From an uncultured Alphaproteobacteria bacterium (GTDB lineage Bacteria > Pseudomonadota > Alphaproteobacteria > UBA6615), in contig CALSNJ010000002.1 of NCBI GenBank assembly GCA_943787745.1, positions 1 through 64,000 on the forward strand: a stretch of DNA of 64,000 nt, written 5' to 3'. A program made the position numbers and the translations under genes. Under the pieces are notes generated by a model, which was given only the letters and a program-made list of their open reading frames with translations, had not been told where the DNA came from and ran no database searches. Below are positions 39,020 through 48,500 of this stretch, in pieces; position 1 is the stretch's first letter, and each line of letters opens with the position of its first letter.

Positions 39020-40051
39020 ATGACTGACCCATCGGATATCCCGACGACCAGACCGCGACGACGCTGGGGCTGGATTGTCTCGTGCTTTCTTTTCTTGCTG
39101 ATTTCAGGTGCCTCGATTGTCGGGGGCGGAGCGGTCATGCTGCACCGCGCCTACACAGACCCCGGTCCGCTGTCAGCCGATACCAATCTGGTTATCCCCT
39201 CCGGAGCCTCCGGGCGGGCGATCGCACAGGCATTAACGCAAGCGGGCGTGAGTGCTGATGAGCGTTTGGTGCAGCTCTCGATCCGCCTGTTTGCCGACAA
39301 GACACCGCTCAGGGCGGGTGAATACGCATTCCCTGCGGGTATCAGCCTGCGGGATGCGATTGGGAAATTGCAGTCAGGCGAGGTCGTTGTTCGCCGTGTC
39401 ACATTTGCCGAAGGCCTTTCCACACGTGAAATCCTAGCGACCCTGAGCCGCGCAGAGGGACTCAGGGGCCCGGTTCCCGAGGCGTCGGAGTTCAGTGAAG
39501 GCGAGCTTCTGCCTGAGACTTATCATTACAGCCTGGGTGACAGCAGGGCGGATATCGTTGCGCGAATGAAAAGCGCGATGGATGCCGCCGTGGAACGCCT
39601 GTGGGCCGACCGTGACAAGGATTTGCCGCTCAAAACACCGCAGGAGGCAGTGGTCCTGGCCTCCATTATTGAACGCGAGACAGCCGTTCCCGAGGAACGC
39701 GCGCGTGTTGCTTCAGTGTTTATCAATCGCTTAAATCGGGGCATGCGTCTGCAATCCGATCCCACTGTCGTCTTTGGAATGGGAACAGAGGATGGGCCAT
39801 TCACCGGCCGCTTGCTCCGTCGACACCTTGAGATTGACCACCCACACAACACCTATACCCGGGACGGGCTGCCGCCTTCGCCCATCGCCAATCCGGGACT
39901 CGAAAGTATTGCGGCCGCGCTCAAGCCCGCAGCGACGAAATACTTCTATTTTGTTGCGGATGGTTCAGGGGGGCACGCCTTTGCCCGCACATTGGCTGAA
40001 CACAACCGCAACGTTAGAAAATGGCGCCAGATTCAGCGTCGGGCCCAATAA
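39020..40051 (+). CDS. mltG: Endolytic transglycosylase MltG
   Basis: N-terminal TM; FAEGLSTREILATL, ASIIERETAVPEERARVASVFINRLNRGMRLQSDPTVVFG, NTYTRDGLPPSPIANPGLESIAAAL. Confidence 0.95.
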   Translation: MTDPSDIPTTRPRRRWGWIVSCFLFLLISGASIVGGGAVMLHRAYTDPGPLSADTNLVIPSGASGRAIAQALTQAGVSADERLVQLSIRLFADKTPLRAGEYAFPAGISLRDAIGKLQSGEVVVRRVTFAEGLSTREILATLSRAEGLRGPVPEASEFSEGELLPETYHYSLGDSRADIVARMKSAMDAAVERLWADRDKDLPLKTPQEAVVLASIIERETAVPEERARVASVFINRLNRGMRLQSDPTVVFGMGTEDGPFTGRLLRRHLEIDHPHNTYTRDGLPPSPIANPGLESIAAALKPAATKYFYFVADGSGGHAFARTLAEHNRNVRKWRQIQRRAQ

Positions 40052-40140
40052 TCGTCTTTGAGGGCACGAACGGTCGCTTAGACAATTGCGATGCGCCTTT
40101 CGACAGGCCATACTTACGTAACGAAACTCCGGAGAGAACG

Positions 40141-40785
40141 ATGAACCTGATTGCTCGGAATTGCCTGCACCGTCTGCCCGCCGTGGTGACGGCCCTTTTG
40201 GTCCTGATGGTTGCAGTCCCTGCATATGCCCATCACCCCATGGGTGGTGTCACACCTTCAAGCTTTGGCGAGGGGCTGCTGTCTGGCATTGGTCATCCGA
40301 TCATCGGACTTGATCATCTGGCTTTTGTCCTCGGTATCGGTGTCGCGGCATCTTTTCTCAAGCGTGGGCTGGCAATGCCGGCGTTTTTCATCGGCGCGAC
40401 CCTTCTGGGAACCGCGATCCATCTGCTGGCCTTCAATCTGCCCGTCGTGGAGATCGTCATTTCGGCCTCCGTGCTGCTGCTCGGCGTGATGATCCTCACC
40501 CGACGCGATCAGCCGACAGCAATCTGGGCCGGATTGTTCGTGATTGCAGGTATCTTTCACGGTTATGCCTATGGCGAAGCGATCGTCGGTGCTGAAACGA
40601 CGCCGCTTGTGGCCTATCTGGCGGGTTTTGCCGTCACCCAGTATCTGATTGCCGGCGCTGCGTTCCTCGTCATGCGCCGCGCATCTGCTGTGGTTGATGC
40701 AAAACCTGTGGGCGCACGTATTGCCGGCGGCGTTGTCGCCGGGATCGGCTTCGTGTTCCTGTTTACCGCCGTTGCACCTTTCTAG
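40141..40785 (+). CDS. HupE/UreJ-family membrane protein (putative metal permease)
   Basis: Signal peptide; HHPMGG, GIGHPIIGLDHLAFVLGIG, GIFHGYAYGEAI. Confidence 0.88.
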   Translation: MNLIARNCLHRLPAVVTALLVLMVAVPAYAHHPMGGVTPSSFGEGLLSGIGHPIIGLDHLAFVLGIGVAASFLKRGLAMPAFFIGATLLGTAIHLLAFNLPVVEIVISASVLLLGVMILTRRDQPTAIWAGLFVIAGIFHGYAYGEAIVGAETTPLVAYLAGFAVTQYLIAGAAFLVMRRASAVVDAKPVGARIAGGVVAGIGFVFLFTAVAPF

Positions 40786-40800
40786 CTCGGGATATCCCGG

Positions 40801-41601
40801 TCAGACCTTTTGGTCTGGCTGGGCCATGACCTGATTGATCACCCGGTTATAGCCACCGAAATCGAGAAATCCGCCATCTACTGAAATGTCCTGGCCGGTG
40901 ATATAGGACGCATCGTCACTCACCAGAAACAGCACCACTGCGGCTATTTCTTCTGGCTGTGCGCCACGCTGCATGGGGGTCTGATCTCCCAGAGCATCGA
41001 TGAAGTCGTCTGAACCTTCGACCAGAGGTGTTATCACCAGGCCGGGCGCGATTGTGTTGACCCGAATACCCCAGCTTTGCAATTCCATGGCCGCGCTTTT
41101 TGTAATGCCGCGAATGCCCCATTTGCTTGTGCTGTAGGCGGTCGCGAAGTGCCCGGTCATGCCGGCGATGGAGCCCGTGTTCACAATCGCACCACCGCCG
41201 CTGTCGCGGATCAGGGGTGCAGCCGTCTGAATGCCCAAAAATGGCCCCGTCAGGTTGACCGCCATGACGCGGTTCCAGTCCTCAAGCGAGGTGTTGGCGA
41301 TGCGCCCCGTCCTTAGTGCAATACCGGCATTGTTGACGAGAATATGCAGTGCGCCGAACTCGTCCGCGATTCCTTGGACCACGTGTTGCCAGTTCGAGAG
41401 TTCCGAGACATCGAGGTGTTTGTAAAGTGCATCGCCCCCATCATCACGAATTGACTGCGCGACGGCTTCGCCGAGTTCATCCTGAATATCAGCCAGAATG
41501 ACCCTGGCACCGGATTTGGCCAGCAGTCGTGCCTCCGCTGCGCCTTGCCCACCACTTGCGCCCGTCACGATTGCGGTTTTGTTTTCGAGTTTCTGGTCCA
41601 T
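40801..41601 (-). CDS. SDR-family oxidoreductase
   Basis: AIVTGASGGQGAAEA, NNAGIALRTG, YSTSKWGIRGITKSAAMEL, DISVDGGFL. Confidence 0.9.
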   Translation of the reverse strand: MDQKLENKTAIVTGASGGQGAAEARLLAKSGARVILADIQDELGEAVAQSIRDDGGDALYKHLDVSELSNWQHVVQGIADEFGALHILVNNAGIALRTGRIANTSLEDWNRVMAVNLTGPFLGIQTAAPLIRDSGGGAIVNTGSIAGMTGHFATAYSTSKWGIRGITKSAAMELQSWGIRVNTIAPGLVITPLVEGSDDFIDALGDQTPMQRGAQPEEIAAVVLFLVSDDASYITGQDISVDGGFLDFGGYNRVINQVMAQPDQKV

Positions 41602-41621
41602 GGCGTCCTCGGGTGGTCGTT

Positions 41622-42347
41622 TCAAAAGAGTGCCAGCATGCGCACAGCCAGATACATGGGCAATGGAAAGGCGATCATGGCTGGGTTGCGTGCCAGTCGG
41701 TTGCGGATACGCGCGGCAGCACGATCGGTATCCATAAGGAATGGCATACGAAAATCATTTGCGTCGGTCATTGGCGAGCGCACGAAGCCCGGACAGATGA
41801 CGCTGACCCCGATGCCGTCTTTGGCATGGGCGCGCCGTAACCCGGCGGCATAGAACCGCACTGCAGCCTTGCTCGCGCAATAGGCTGGTGATTCACCAAA
41901 AGCACGGAAGCTGGCCAGGCTCGACATGATTGCGATTTGCCCCTGATTGCGGCGGCGCATGCGCTTGAGAGACGGCGTGACGGTATGAACCACCCCGTCC
42001 ACATTGGTGGCGAAAACATCTGCATCTGACCAGTGATCAGCGGCGGGCCGCTTGCGTGTGCCGGCAGAAACTCCGGCATTTGCAATGACCAGATCGAGTG
42101 GGGTTTGATCGTCGGCAGCTGTAACCCAGCTGTCCATGGCGTCGCGATCTCTGACATCGACGACTTGCAACGTGCATTCTGCACCCCGTTCTTGGACTTG
42201 TGTGGCGATTGTTTCCAAACGCTGAGAATCGCGACCAGAGAGCCATAGCGTGGTTCCAGGCTGTGCATAGGCCAGTGCAAGCGCCTGCCCGATTCCGCTG
42301 GATGCGCCAGTGATGAGTACAGATTGGGGGCTAGTGTTTCCGGTCAT
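41622..42347 (-). CDS. SDR-family oxidoreductase
   Basis: VLITGASSGIGQALALAYA, IANAGVSAGTR, YCASKAAVRFYAAGLR. Confidence 0.9.
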   Translation of the reverse strand: MTGNTSPQSVLITGASSGIGQALALAYAQPGTTLWLSGRDSQRLETIATQVQERGAECTLQVVDVRDRDAMDSWVTAADDQTPLDLVIANAGVSAGTRKRPAADHWSDADVFATNVDGVVHTVTPSLKRMRRRNQGQIAIMSSLASFRAFGESPAYCASKAAVRFYAAGLRRAHAKDGIGVSVICPGFVRSPMTDANDFRMPFLMDTDRAAARIRNRLARNPAMIAFPLPMYLAVRMLALF

Positions 42348-42462
42348 GATTTCCACGATACGCAAACTTGTTGGTGTTGGGAGTGCAAGCTATAAGGCCC
42401 ATCATGAATACAACAGTTCGATCTGTCGCCATTCTTTGCGCGACCAACATTCCAGGAACGCG

Positions 42463-43353
42463 ATGACGCTTCAAAGCATGACCGGGTTCGCCCGTGCCGC
42501 AGGTCAGGACGAACGATATTCCTGGGTATGGGAGGGACGTAGCGTGAACGCCAAGGGCCTTGATGTGCGCTGTCGTGTGCCCAACGGCTATGAAGCCGTG
42601 GAACAGGCGATCAAAGCGTCGGCGGGCAAGGGCTTCAAACGTGGAAGTATCACATTAGGGCTTTCCTTCGATCGCCTTGATCAAGGCAAAACCAGCTATC
42701 GTGTAAATCGGGATCTCCTCGATCAGGTGCGTGCGCTGCGTCAGGAACTTGGCGACGATGTTTCGCAGGAAACGCCGACCATTGAGGGACTGCTTTCCAT
42801 TCGGGGGATGTTGGAGAGCGTGGACGAAAGCGAGAGTGAGGACGCGCTCGCCGCTCGCATAGCCGCGATGATCGGTTGCGGGCAGGACATGCTCAAAGCC
42901 TTGGCTGTCGCGCGCGGTGCTGAGGGCGCGTTGCTGGCTGTGGTTCTTGACGATCACCTTAAGCGTCTGGCTGATCTGGTCGAGGCCGCAAGACAAAGTG
43001 CGGCGGCCCAACCCGAAACGATCCGGACCCGACTTCAGACAATGATCGCCGAACTGGTAGATGCCGATGCGCGTTTGCCCGAAGAGCGGCTGGCGCAGGA
43101 GGCTGCGTTGCTTGCGGGTAAGGCGGATGTCCGTGAAGAACTCGACCGTCTGCGGGTACATATTGCCTCGGCACAGGACTTGCTGGCCGAGGAGGTCGGT
43201 GTTGGTCGGCGACTGGACTTCCTGTGTCAGGAACTGAATCGTGAAGCCAACACATTTTGTTCCAAATCTGCAGATGTCGACCTGACGCAGATCGGTCTGG
43301 ATATGAAAGCAACAATCGAGCAGTTTCGCGAGCAGGTTCAGAATGTTGAATAG
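42463..43353 (+). CDS. YicC family protein
   Basis: LQSMTGFARAAG, GRSVNAKGLDVRCRVP, LDFLCQELNREANTFCSKSADVDLTQIGLDMKATIEQFREQVQNVE. Confidence 0.95.
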   Translation: MTLQSMTGFARAAGQDERYSWVWEGRSVNAKGLDVRCRVPNGYEAVEQAIKASAGKGFKRGSITLGLSFDRLDQGKTSYRVNRDLLDQVRALRQELGDDVSQETPTIEGLLSIRGMLESVDESESEDALAARIAAMIGCGQDMLKALAVARGAEGALLAVVLDDHLKRLADLVEAARQSAAAQPETIRTRLQTMIAELVDADARLPEERLAQEAALLAGKADVREELDRLRVHIASAQDLLAEEVGVGRRLDFLCQELNREANTFCSKSADVDLTQIGLDMKATIEQFREQVQNVE

Positions 43354-43365
43354 GGGAGACGCGAG

Positions 43366-44019
43366 ATGAGTGACAAAGTCAGCGATGGATTGAATATCAA
43401 GCGCCGTGGTCTGATGCTCGTTCTGTCATCCCCTTCGGGTGCAGGTAAAACCTCTATCTCACGTGAGGTTCTGGGTCAGGAAAGCAATCTGTCTCTCTCG
43501 ATTTCGGTGACCACCCGGCCGCGGCGCCCCGGTGAAGTGGATGGCGAGCATTATTTATTCGTCGACAAGACGACATTCGACTTGATGGTCAATCAGCAGG
43601 AACTTCTCGAATACGCAAAAGTCTTTGACCACTATTACGGTACCCCACGCGGACCCGTGGAAGCGGCACTGGAGGCGGGGAAGGACGTTTTGTTTGACCT
43701 TGATTGGCAAGGCACGCAGCAGCTTGATGAGCGCGCCCGCGATGATCTTGTGAGCGTCTTCATTCTGCCGCCGTCGACAGCAGAACTGGAGCGGCGCCTG
43801 CATACGCGCGCGCAAGATAGCGCTGATGTTATCGCCGACCGAATGGCAAAGGCGGCAGACGAAATCACACATTGGTCGGAATACGATTATGTGGTGGTCA
43901 ACCAGAACTTTGAAAACAGTGTAGAAAAAGTTCGCGCAATCCTCGAAGCCGAGCGTCTCAAACGCCCGCGGCAGGAAGGCCTTTCTGACTTTGTAAGGCT
44001 TCTGCGTCAGGGGCAGTAG
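43366..44019 (+). CDS. gmk: Guanylate kinase
   Basis: LVLSSPSGAGKTSISREVL, SVTTRPRRPGEVDGEHYLFVD, DLDWQGTQQL. Confidence 0.97.
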   Translation: MSDKVSDGLNIKRRGLMLVLSSPSGAGKTSISREVLGQESNLSLSISVTTRPRRPGEVDGEHYLFVDKTTFDLMVNQQELLEYAKVFDHYYGTPRGPVEAALEAGKDVLFDLDWQGTQQLDERARDDLVSVFILPPSTAELERRLHTRAQDSADVIADRMAKAADEITHWSEYDYVVVNQNFENSVEKVRAILEAERLKRPRQEGLSDFVRLLRQGQ

Positions 44020-44233
44020 CGGGCGGACCGGTGCGCGCAAGTTGCTGTGCTGCCACCTCGTCATCCAGCAATACCGCAAGCTTGCGAATTGAATCCTGCC
44101 GACAGAACGGCAGGGAGAGTCGGGCATATTCAGGTTCGTTCGTTCGATGCCGAAACCCGGGAACCGATGCATCTATGCGCGGGGATCTGGGGGTAAAAAG
44201 GAATGCTGCGGATATTTGGAGTATGTTTTTCAT
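43958..44233 (-). CDS. Hypothetical 91-aa ORF overlapping the gmk 3' end
   Basis: Fills the otherwise empty gmk-rsmA gap; ARLSLPFCRQDSIRKLAVLLDDEVAAQQLAR reads like plausible protein, but no family recognised. Confidence 0.3.
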   Translation of the reverse strand: MKNILQISAAFLFTPRSPRIDASVPGFRHRTNEPEYARLSLPFCRQDSIRKLAVLLDDEVAAQQLARTGPPATAPDAEALQSQKGLPAAGV

Positions 44234-44275
44234 CGTTCCAGCGTATCCCCAATCGCATTTCTGTACAGCCCCTTG

Positions 44276-45097
44276 TTAATCAAGCAGTCGTGAAATCGCG
44301 CAAAATTGCTCGACGGTCAGTTCCTCGGCCCGGGCTTCTTCGGGCACACCTGCGGTCTTCAGGAGCTCTGCACCGCCAATCGCAGAAAGTGACCGGCGTA
44401 ACATCTTGCGCCGCTGTCCGAAGGCCGCGCGGGTGACGGTCTCAAGCTTCTCACGCTGCGCGTCTGCTAACGGAGTGGGGCGCACCGTCATTCGGATAAC
44501 GGAGGAAGTTACACTCGGCGGCGGAACGAAGGCTGAAGGCGGAATATCAAACATCATCCGGGGCTCGGTAAGCCACTGTGAGATGACAGAGAGACGCCCA
44601 TAAGCCTTGTTGCCCGGCGTGGCGACAATCCGCTCCGCAACCTCTTTTTGGAACATGAGCGTAAAGGCAGTGAATTGGTCCGCCTTCATCAGCCAGTTAA
44701 TCAACAATTGGGTGCCGATGTTGTAAGGCAGGTTTGCGATGACCTGGCGCGGTCCGGGTACCGCATCGGCAATATCGAGTTTCAGGGCATCTGCGTCGAG
44801 AATGGTCAGCCGATTTTCCGCCTGCTGCGCCAGCTCTCGCAAGGCTGCGACGGCCCGCGGGTCACGCTCCACTGCAAAAACATGATGGGCATTGCTTTCC
44901 AGCAGGGCACGCGTCAGCCCCCCGGGGCCAGCACCGATCTCAACGACATTGATTCCTGACAGGTCACCGGCCATTGAAACGACACGGCGCGTGAGGTTGA
45001 GGTCGAACAGAAAATGTTGTCCGAGGGACTTCTGGGCAGCGATATCAAAACGGCCGACAACCTCACGCAGAGGTGGCAGCTTGCTGGCGTCAAACAC
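44276..45097 (-). CDS. rsmA: 16S rRNA (A1518/A1519) dimethyltransferase RsmA/KsgA
   Basis: KSLGQHFLFDLNLTRRVV, VVEIGAGPGGLTRALLE, VIANLPYNIGTQLLINWL. Confidence 0.96.
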   Translation of the reverse strand: MFDASKLPPLREVVGRFDIAAQKSLGQHFLFDLNLTRRVVSMAGDLSGINVVEIGAGPGGLTRALLESNAHHVFAVERDPRAVAALRELAQQAENRLTILDADALKLDIADAVPGPRQVIANLPYNIGTQLLINWLMKADQFTAFTLMFQKEVAERIVATPGNKAYGRLSVISQWLTEPRMMFDIPPSAFVPPPSVTSSVIRMTVRPTPLADAQREKLETVTRAAFGQRRKMLRRSLSAIGGAELLKTAGVPEEARAEELTVEQFCAISRLLD

Positions 45098-46358
45098 GCA
45101 AGTCGACGAAAGCAGCGCGCCTCAGGTCACGCAGATAGCGCCGAGACAGCATGTCGACACGTTCGCGCAACAAGGTGCTGCGGATTTCATCGCGGTTTGG
45201 ACCGGCATTGTCGTCACGCTCACAGACCATCAGGACCTGCACGCCAGATGGTTGGCGCAGTGGTTCGCTTGCCTGGCCGACCTCGATTGTAGAGGCAATT
45301 CCGCGTAATTGCGCATTCAGGTCCGCGAGTTTGAACTCTGCCGGATTGTCGGGCTGGGGCGTTCCGGCTTCCTCGGCCGCAGCAGCAAAGGCAGAGCAGC
45401 CATTGACGGTCGCGCTGATTTCCCGGGCTTTCTGCAGTTGTCCGTCGACTTCGCTCTGAGGGGCGTCTTCCCCGACCAGTAAAAGAAGCTGTCGCAGGTG
45501 CACGACGCGTTCACCTTCATCTGGCGGCGCGTTGGTGCGCTGAGCGCTCAGCCGGATGATGGCGATCCCGTCAGATACTTCCAGCGGGTCAGATACGTCA
45601 CCAACCTTCAGATCGGAGATTGCGGTGTTGATGGATGGCTCAAGCTCGCCGGGAAGAATCCAGCCGATGTCGCCACCGATTGCAGCTGAGGCGCTTTTCG
45701 AAAACTGTTGAGCGACGGCGCGAAAATCAGCACCACCACGTATCTGCTGGACAAGTCGCTCAGCCAGCGAACGGATATCGGGAGCATCGGCGGGATTGTC
45801 GACGGGAAGCAATATCTCGCCGACGCGGAACTCGGTCACGCCCTGGTTGTCTTCGATCCGTTTTATGACATCGTCGATCTTGTCTTCACCAATTTCGATC
45901 GTCGGAACCACCGTACGTGCCAGTAGTTTCTGCCATGCGATGTTGGTGCGTATCTGTTCTTCGGCAGCGAGCGGAGAGATTCCCTGCCGCTGCAGAAAAG
46001 CCTGAAACCCACCGGCGGGGATATTGTTTGAAGCCTCGACACGGGAGATTGCTTCTTCCATGTCACGCGGTGTCACACGGATGTTGAGCCGCTCAGCTTC
46101 CTGTTTTTGGAGCGCTTCGTCGACCAGGCCGCGCAGGACCTGAGGGCTGATTCGGCGTTGGGTCTCCCGGGTATTGGGAAGGCCGGATGAGGCGATCAGA
46201 ATGCGCATCCGTTGTTGGACATCGTAAATCGATATCACTTCTTCATTTACAACAGCCGCGATCCGCTGAACGTCCTGCGCGGCCGACGGAATTATCGACT
46301 CCCAGGACGCAAAAAGCAGCGAGGCTGCGACGACGGAACGACCGAGAATTTTGTTCAT
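45090..46358 (-). CDS. surA: SurA-like periplasmic chaperone / peptidyl-prolyl isomerase
   Basis: Signal peptide; IAAVVNEEVISIYDVQQRMRILIASSGLP, PpiC-like domain SLAERLVQQIRGGADFRAVAQQFSKSASAAIGGDIGWILPGEL; located between lptD and rsmA. Confidence 0.88.
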   Translation of the reverse strand: MNKILGRSVVAASLLFASWESIIPSAAQDVQRIAAVVNEEVISIYDVQQRMRILIASSGLPNTRETQRRISPQVLRGLVDEALQKQEAERLNIRVTPRDMEEAISRVEASNNIPAGGFQAFLQRQGISPLAAEEQIRTNIAWQKLLARTVVPTIEIGEDKIDDVIKRIEDNQGVTEFRVGEILLPVDNPADAPDIRSLAERLVQQIRGGADFRAVAQQFSKSASAAIGGDIGWILPGELEPSINTAISDLKVGDVSDPLEVSDGIAIIRLSAQRTNAPPDEGERVVHLRQLLLLVGEDAPQSEVDGQLQKAREISATVNGCSAFAAAAEEAGTPQPDNPAEFKLADLNAQLRGIASTIEVGQASEPLRQPSGVQVLMVCERDDNAGPNRDEIRSTLLRERVDMLSRRYLRDLRRAAFVDLRV

Positions 46359-46368
46359 GCGGTTCACT

Positions 46369-48500
46369 TTACAATATCGCGGAGGACAATTGCCCCAAAC
46401 TCTTGAATATAATTCGGAACGTAAGCGCTTCGGTTGGAGGTACGTCACGATCTCGTGTGAAATTACGACGATACTTTAGCTCGAAATCCATGCAGTCGCA
46501 TTTGTAGAACAGGGAGGCCCCGTAAGAGAGCGTGCCGCCATCAGATGTGAGGTCTCGGCGGGATCTCGACGCGACCAGACCAGCGTTCCGTGATCTGGGA
46601 GGTGAGACCGGCTGTGACCTCTTCGCGATCTGCAAACTCTGCCGTTCGATCGAAAAATACGTAGTTGAGATCAAGCTTGAGAGCGCGAGGCCCCGCAACG
46701 GTGGTGATCTCGGTCCGTCGCGCCCGGAACGAGTCTTTGTCGAACCGCGTTTTGTAGAGCAGATCGAATGCCGAACCTGGCGAGATCTGAAGGCTTGCGA
46801 CGATGTCGGAGAATTGGTCTTCCAGCCCCGAGCCGTTCTCGAATGGGCTGGAGTCGCGGAATCTGTAGGATTGACCGACAATCAGGGTGCTGGCTCCGCC
46901 TGAACTGCCGAACAGTCCTGTACGCAGGCCATAGACGACCCGCTGGCCACCTTCGACGCGATCAGTGCCCGCGAATCGGTTTGCACTGAACAGATTGGTT
47001 TCGTCGAACTCTACGCTTCGGCTGTCCTCGTTCGGGATTTCTGCCGGGTTGCCACCATTGGGCGAGAGCACCAGCGCGGTGAGGGGTTCCAGAATCTGGC
47101 TGCCTGTGCCGGCACGCCGGACCCATGGATATCGCCATGTGACAATGGCCTGCGGGAATACGCGGCCGTAGACGCCGCTGTCAGGCGCCGGTTGGCGTCG
47201 GCACATCATGGGTGTTGTAGATGTCACCCTGAATCGAGGTCCGAAAGCTGGTGATCGTGCCCAGACTGTCTGTGTGAGAAATCTGCCAGCCCGGAATAAT
47301 GCTGATTTTCTGGCTGCTTGCGCCTTGTTCGCGTGAGAGCGCCTGCAAGTTTCCATCAAAGGTGGTCATGCCGCCGAAGCTGTTGGGATCGCTGACATAA
47401 TTGTAATTGAATTTCGGGGCGACAATCGGAATTTCGTCCTGATCATCTTCTTCTCGCAGGCCCTGAAAATAGTAGGCTTCTCCGACGGCATAGCTGCGGG
47501 ATCCGAAGCCTTCGGCAAACAGGCGATTGGTGAGGGTGTCGGGGTTCGAAAAGCCGTAACGCTGCTGATAGGTGTCGTCACTGGCCAGTTTGACGTCGAG
47601 GCCCCACCGCCAAAGTTCACTGATCGAGAAACGCGTCTCGGAATCTATGTGTCCGCGGAATCGATCTGAACCGTTCTGGGCATCGTCCTGTGTCGCAGAC
47701 AGACGTGTGCGATGTTCGCCATCGGCAAAACGGTGTCGGTACTCACCGGTCAAAACAGGAAGATTATCTGTCGCGAAAATGGGGTCGAAAGTCAGGTCGC
47801 TTTCCCGGTTGATCGCCCAGAAATAGGGTGTCTGAATCGATGACCCCAGCAGACTGGAGACGCCGAATGTCGGCGCAAGGACACCCGATTTGCGTTTTAC
47901 CGAGGGGTCCGGGTGGCTCAGATATGGCGTGTAGAGAACCGGGAGCCCAAGAAATTCAAGGGTCGCATCCCGGTAAACAACTTCCTTGGCTTCGGAATCA
48001 TGAACAACGCGACGTGCGTTGACCTGCCAGAGCGGTTCATCACCGAATCCCAGGCAGTCGATGCACGGAGAATAGGCCGCCCGGGTCAACTCGGTCTTGG
48101 TCCCGCCGCGACGTTGTGCGCTGACGGCTGCCAGGCGCGTGTCGTCGTTCAAGAGCATCCGAAAACCGCGCAGGAAGCCCTCACGCATGTCATCAGACAA
48201 TTCGGCAAACTCGGCGAATATCACTTCTCCGGTGGGCTCAAGAAGAACCACGTTGCCCGAAGCTGTTACAATGTCATCGCGCTGGTTGTAGGTGACGGCA
48301 TCGGCATTGAGAATCCGCTGACCCTGCACGATTTCTACATTGCCACGCGCCGTTGCTGTTCCGAGGTCTTCATCAAAATTCAGCTCATCGGCCGTCATCA
48401 GGATCGGCTGATCGGGATCAATTGTCTGCGCATGTGCATTCACACCGGCAAGCAGACCAAGCAGAATCGCGAACACCGGAAGGGAGCGCATGAATCCCAT
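46369..48500 (-). CDS. lptD: LPS-assembly protein LptD, coding region split by two frame disruptions
   Basis: N part (47181-48500) has the OstA domain PILMTADELNFDEDLGTATARGNVEIVQGQRILNADAVTYNQRDD; middle part (from about 47195 down to 46560) has VTWRYPWVRRAG...LSPNGGNPAEIPNEDSRSVEFDETNLFSANRFAG; C part is RRDLTSDGGTLSYGASLFYKCDCMDFELKYRRNFTRDRDVPPTEALTFRIIFKSLGQ. Confidence 0.88.

Noticed and set aside
44031-44279. 82-aa plus-strand ORF between gmk and rsmA
   Set aside because: Ser/Arg-rich, no motifs; the opposite-strand ORF is the better, though still weak, candidate
46369-48500. Programmed ribosomal frameshifting in lptD
   Set aside because: Two separate breaks with no slippery heptamer and downstream structure evident; unrelated genes nearby show the same kind of single-base break, so sequence error is simpler
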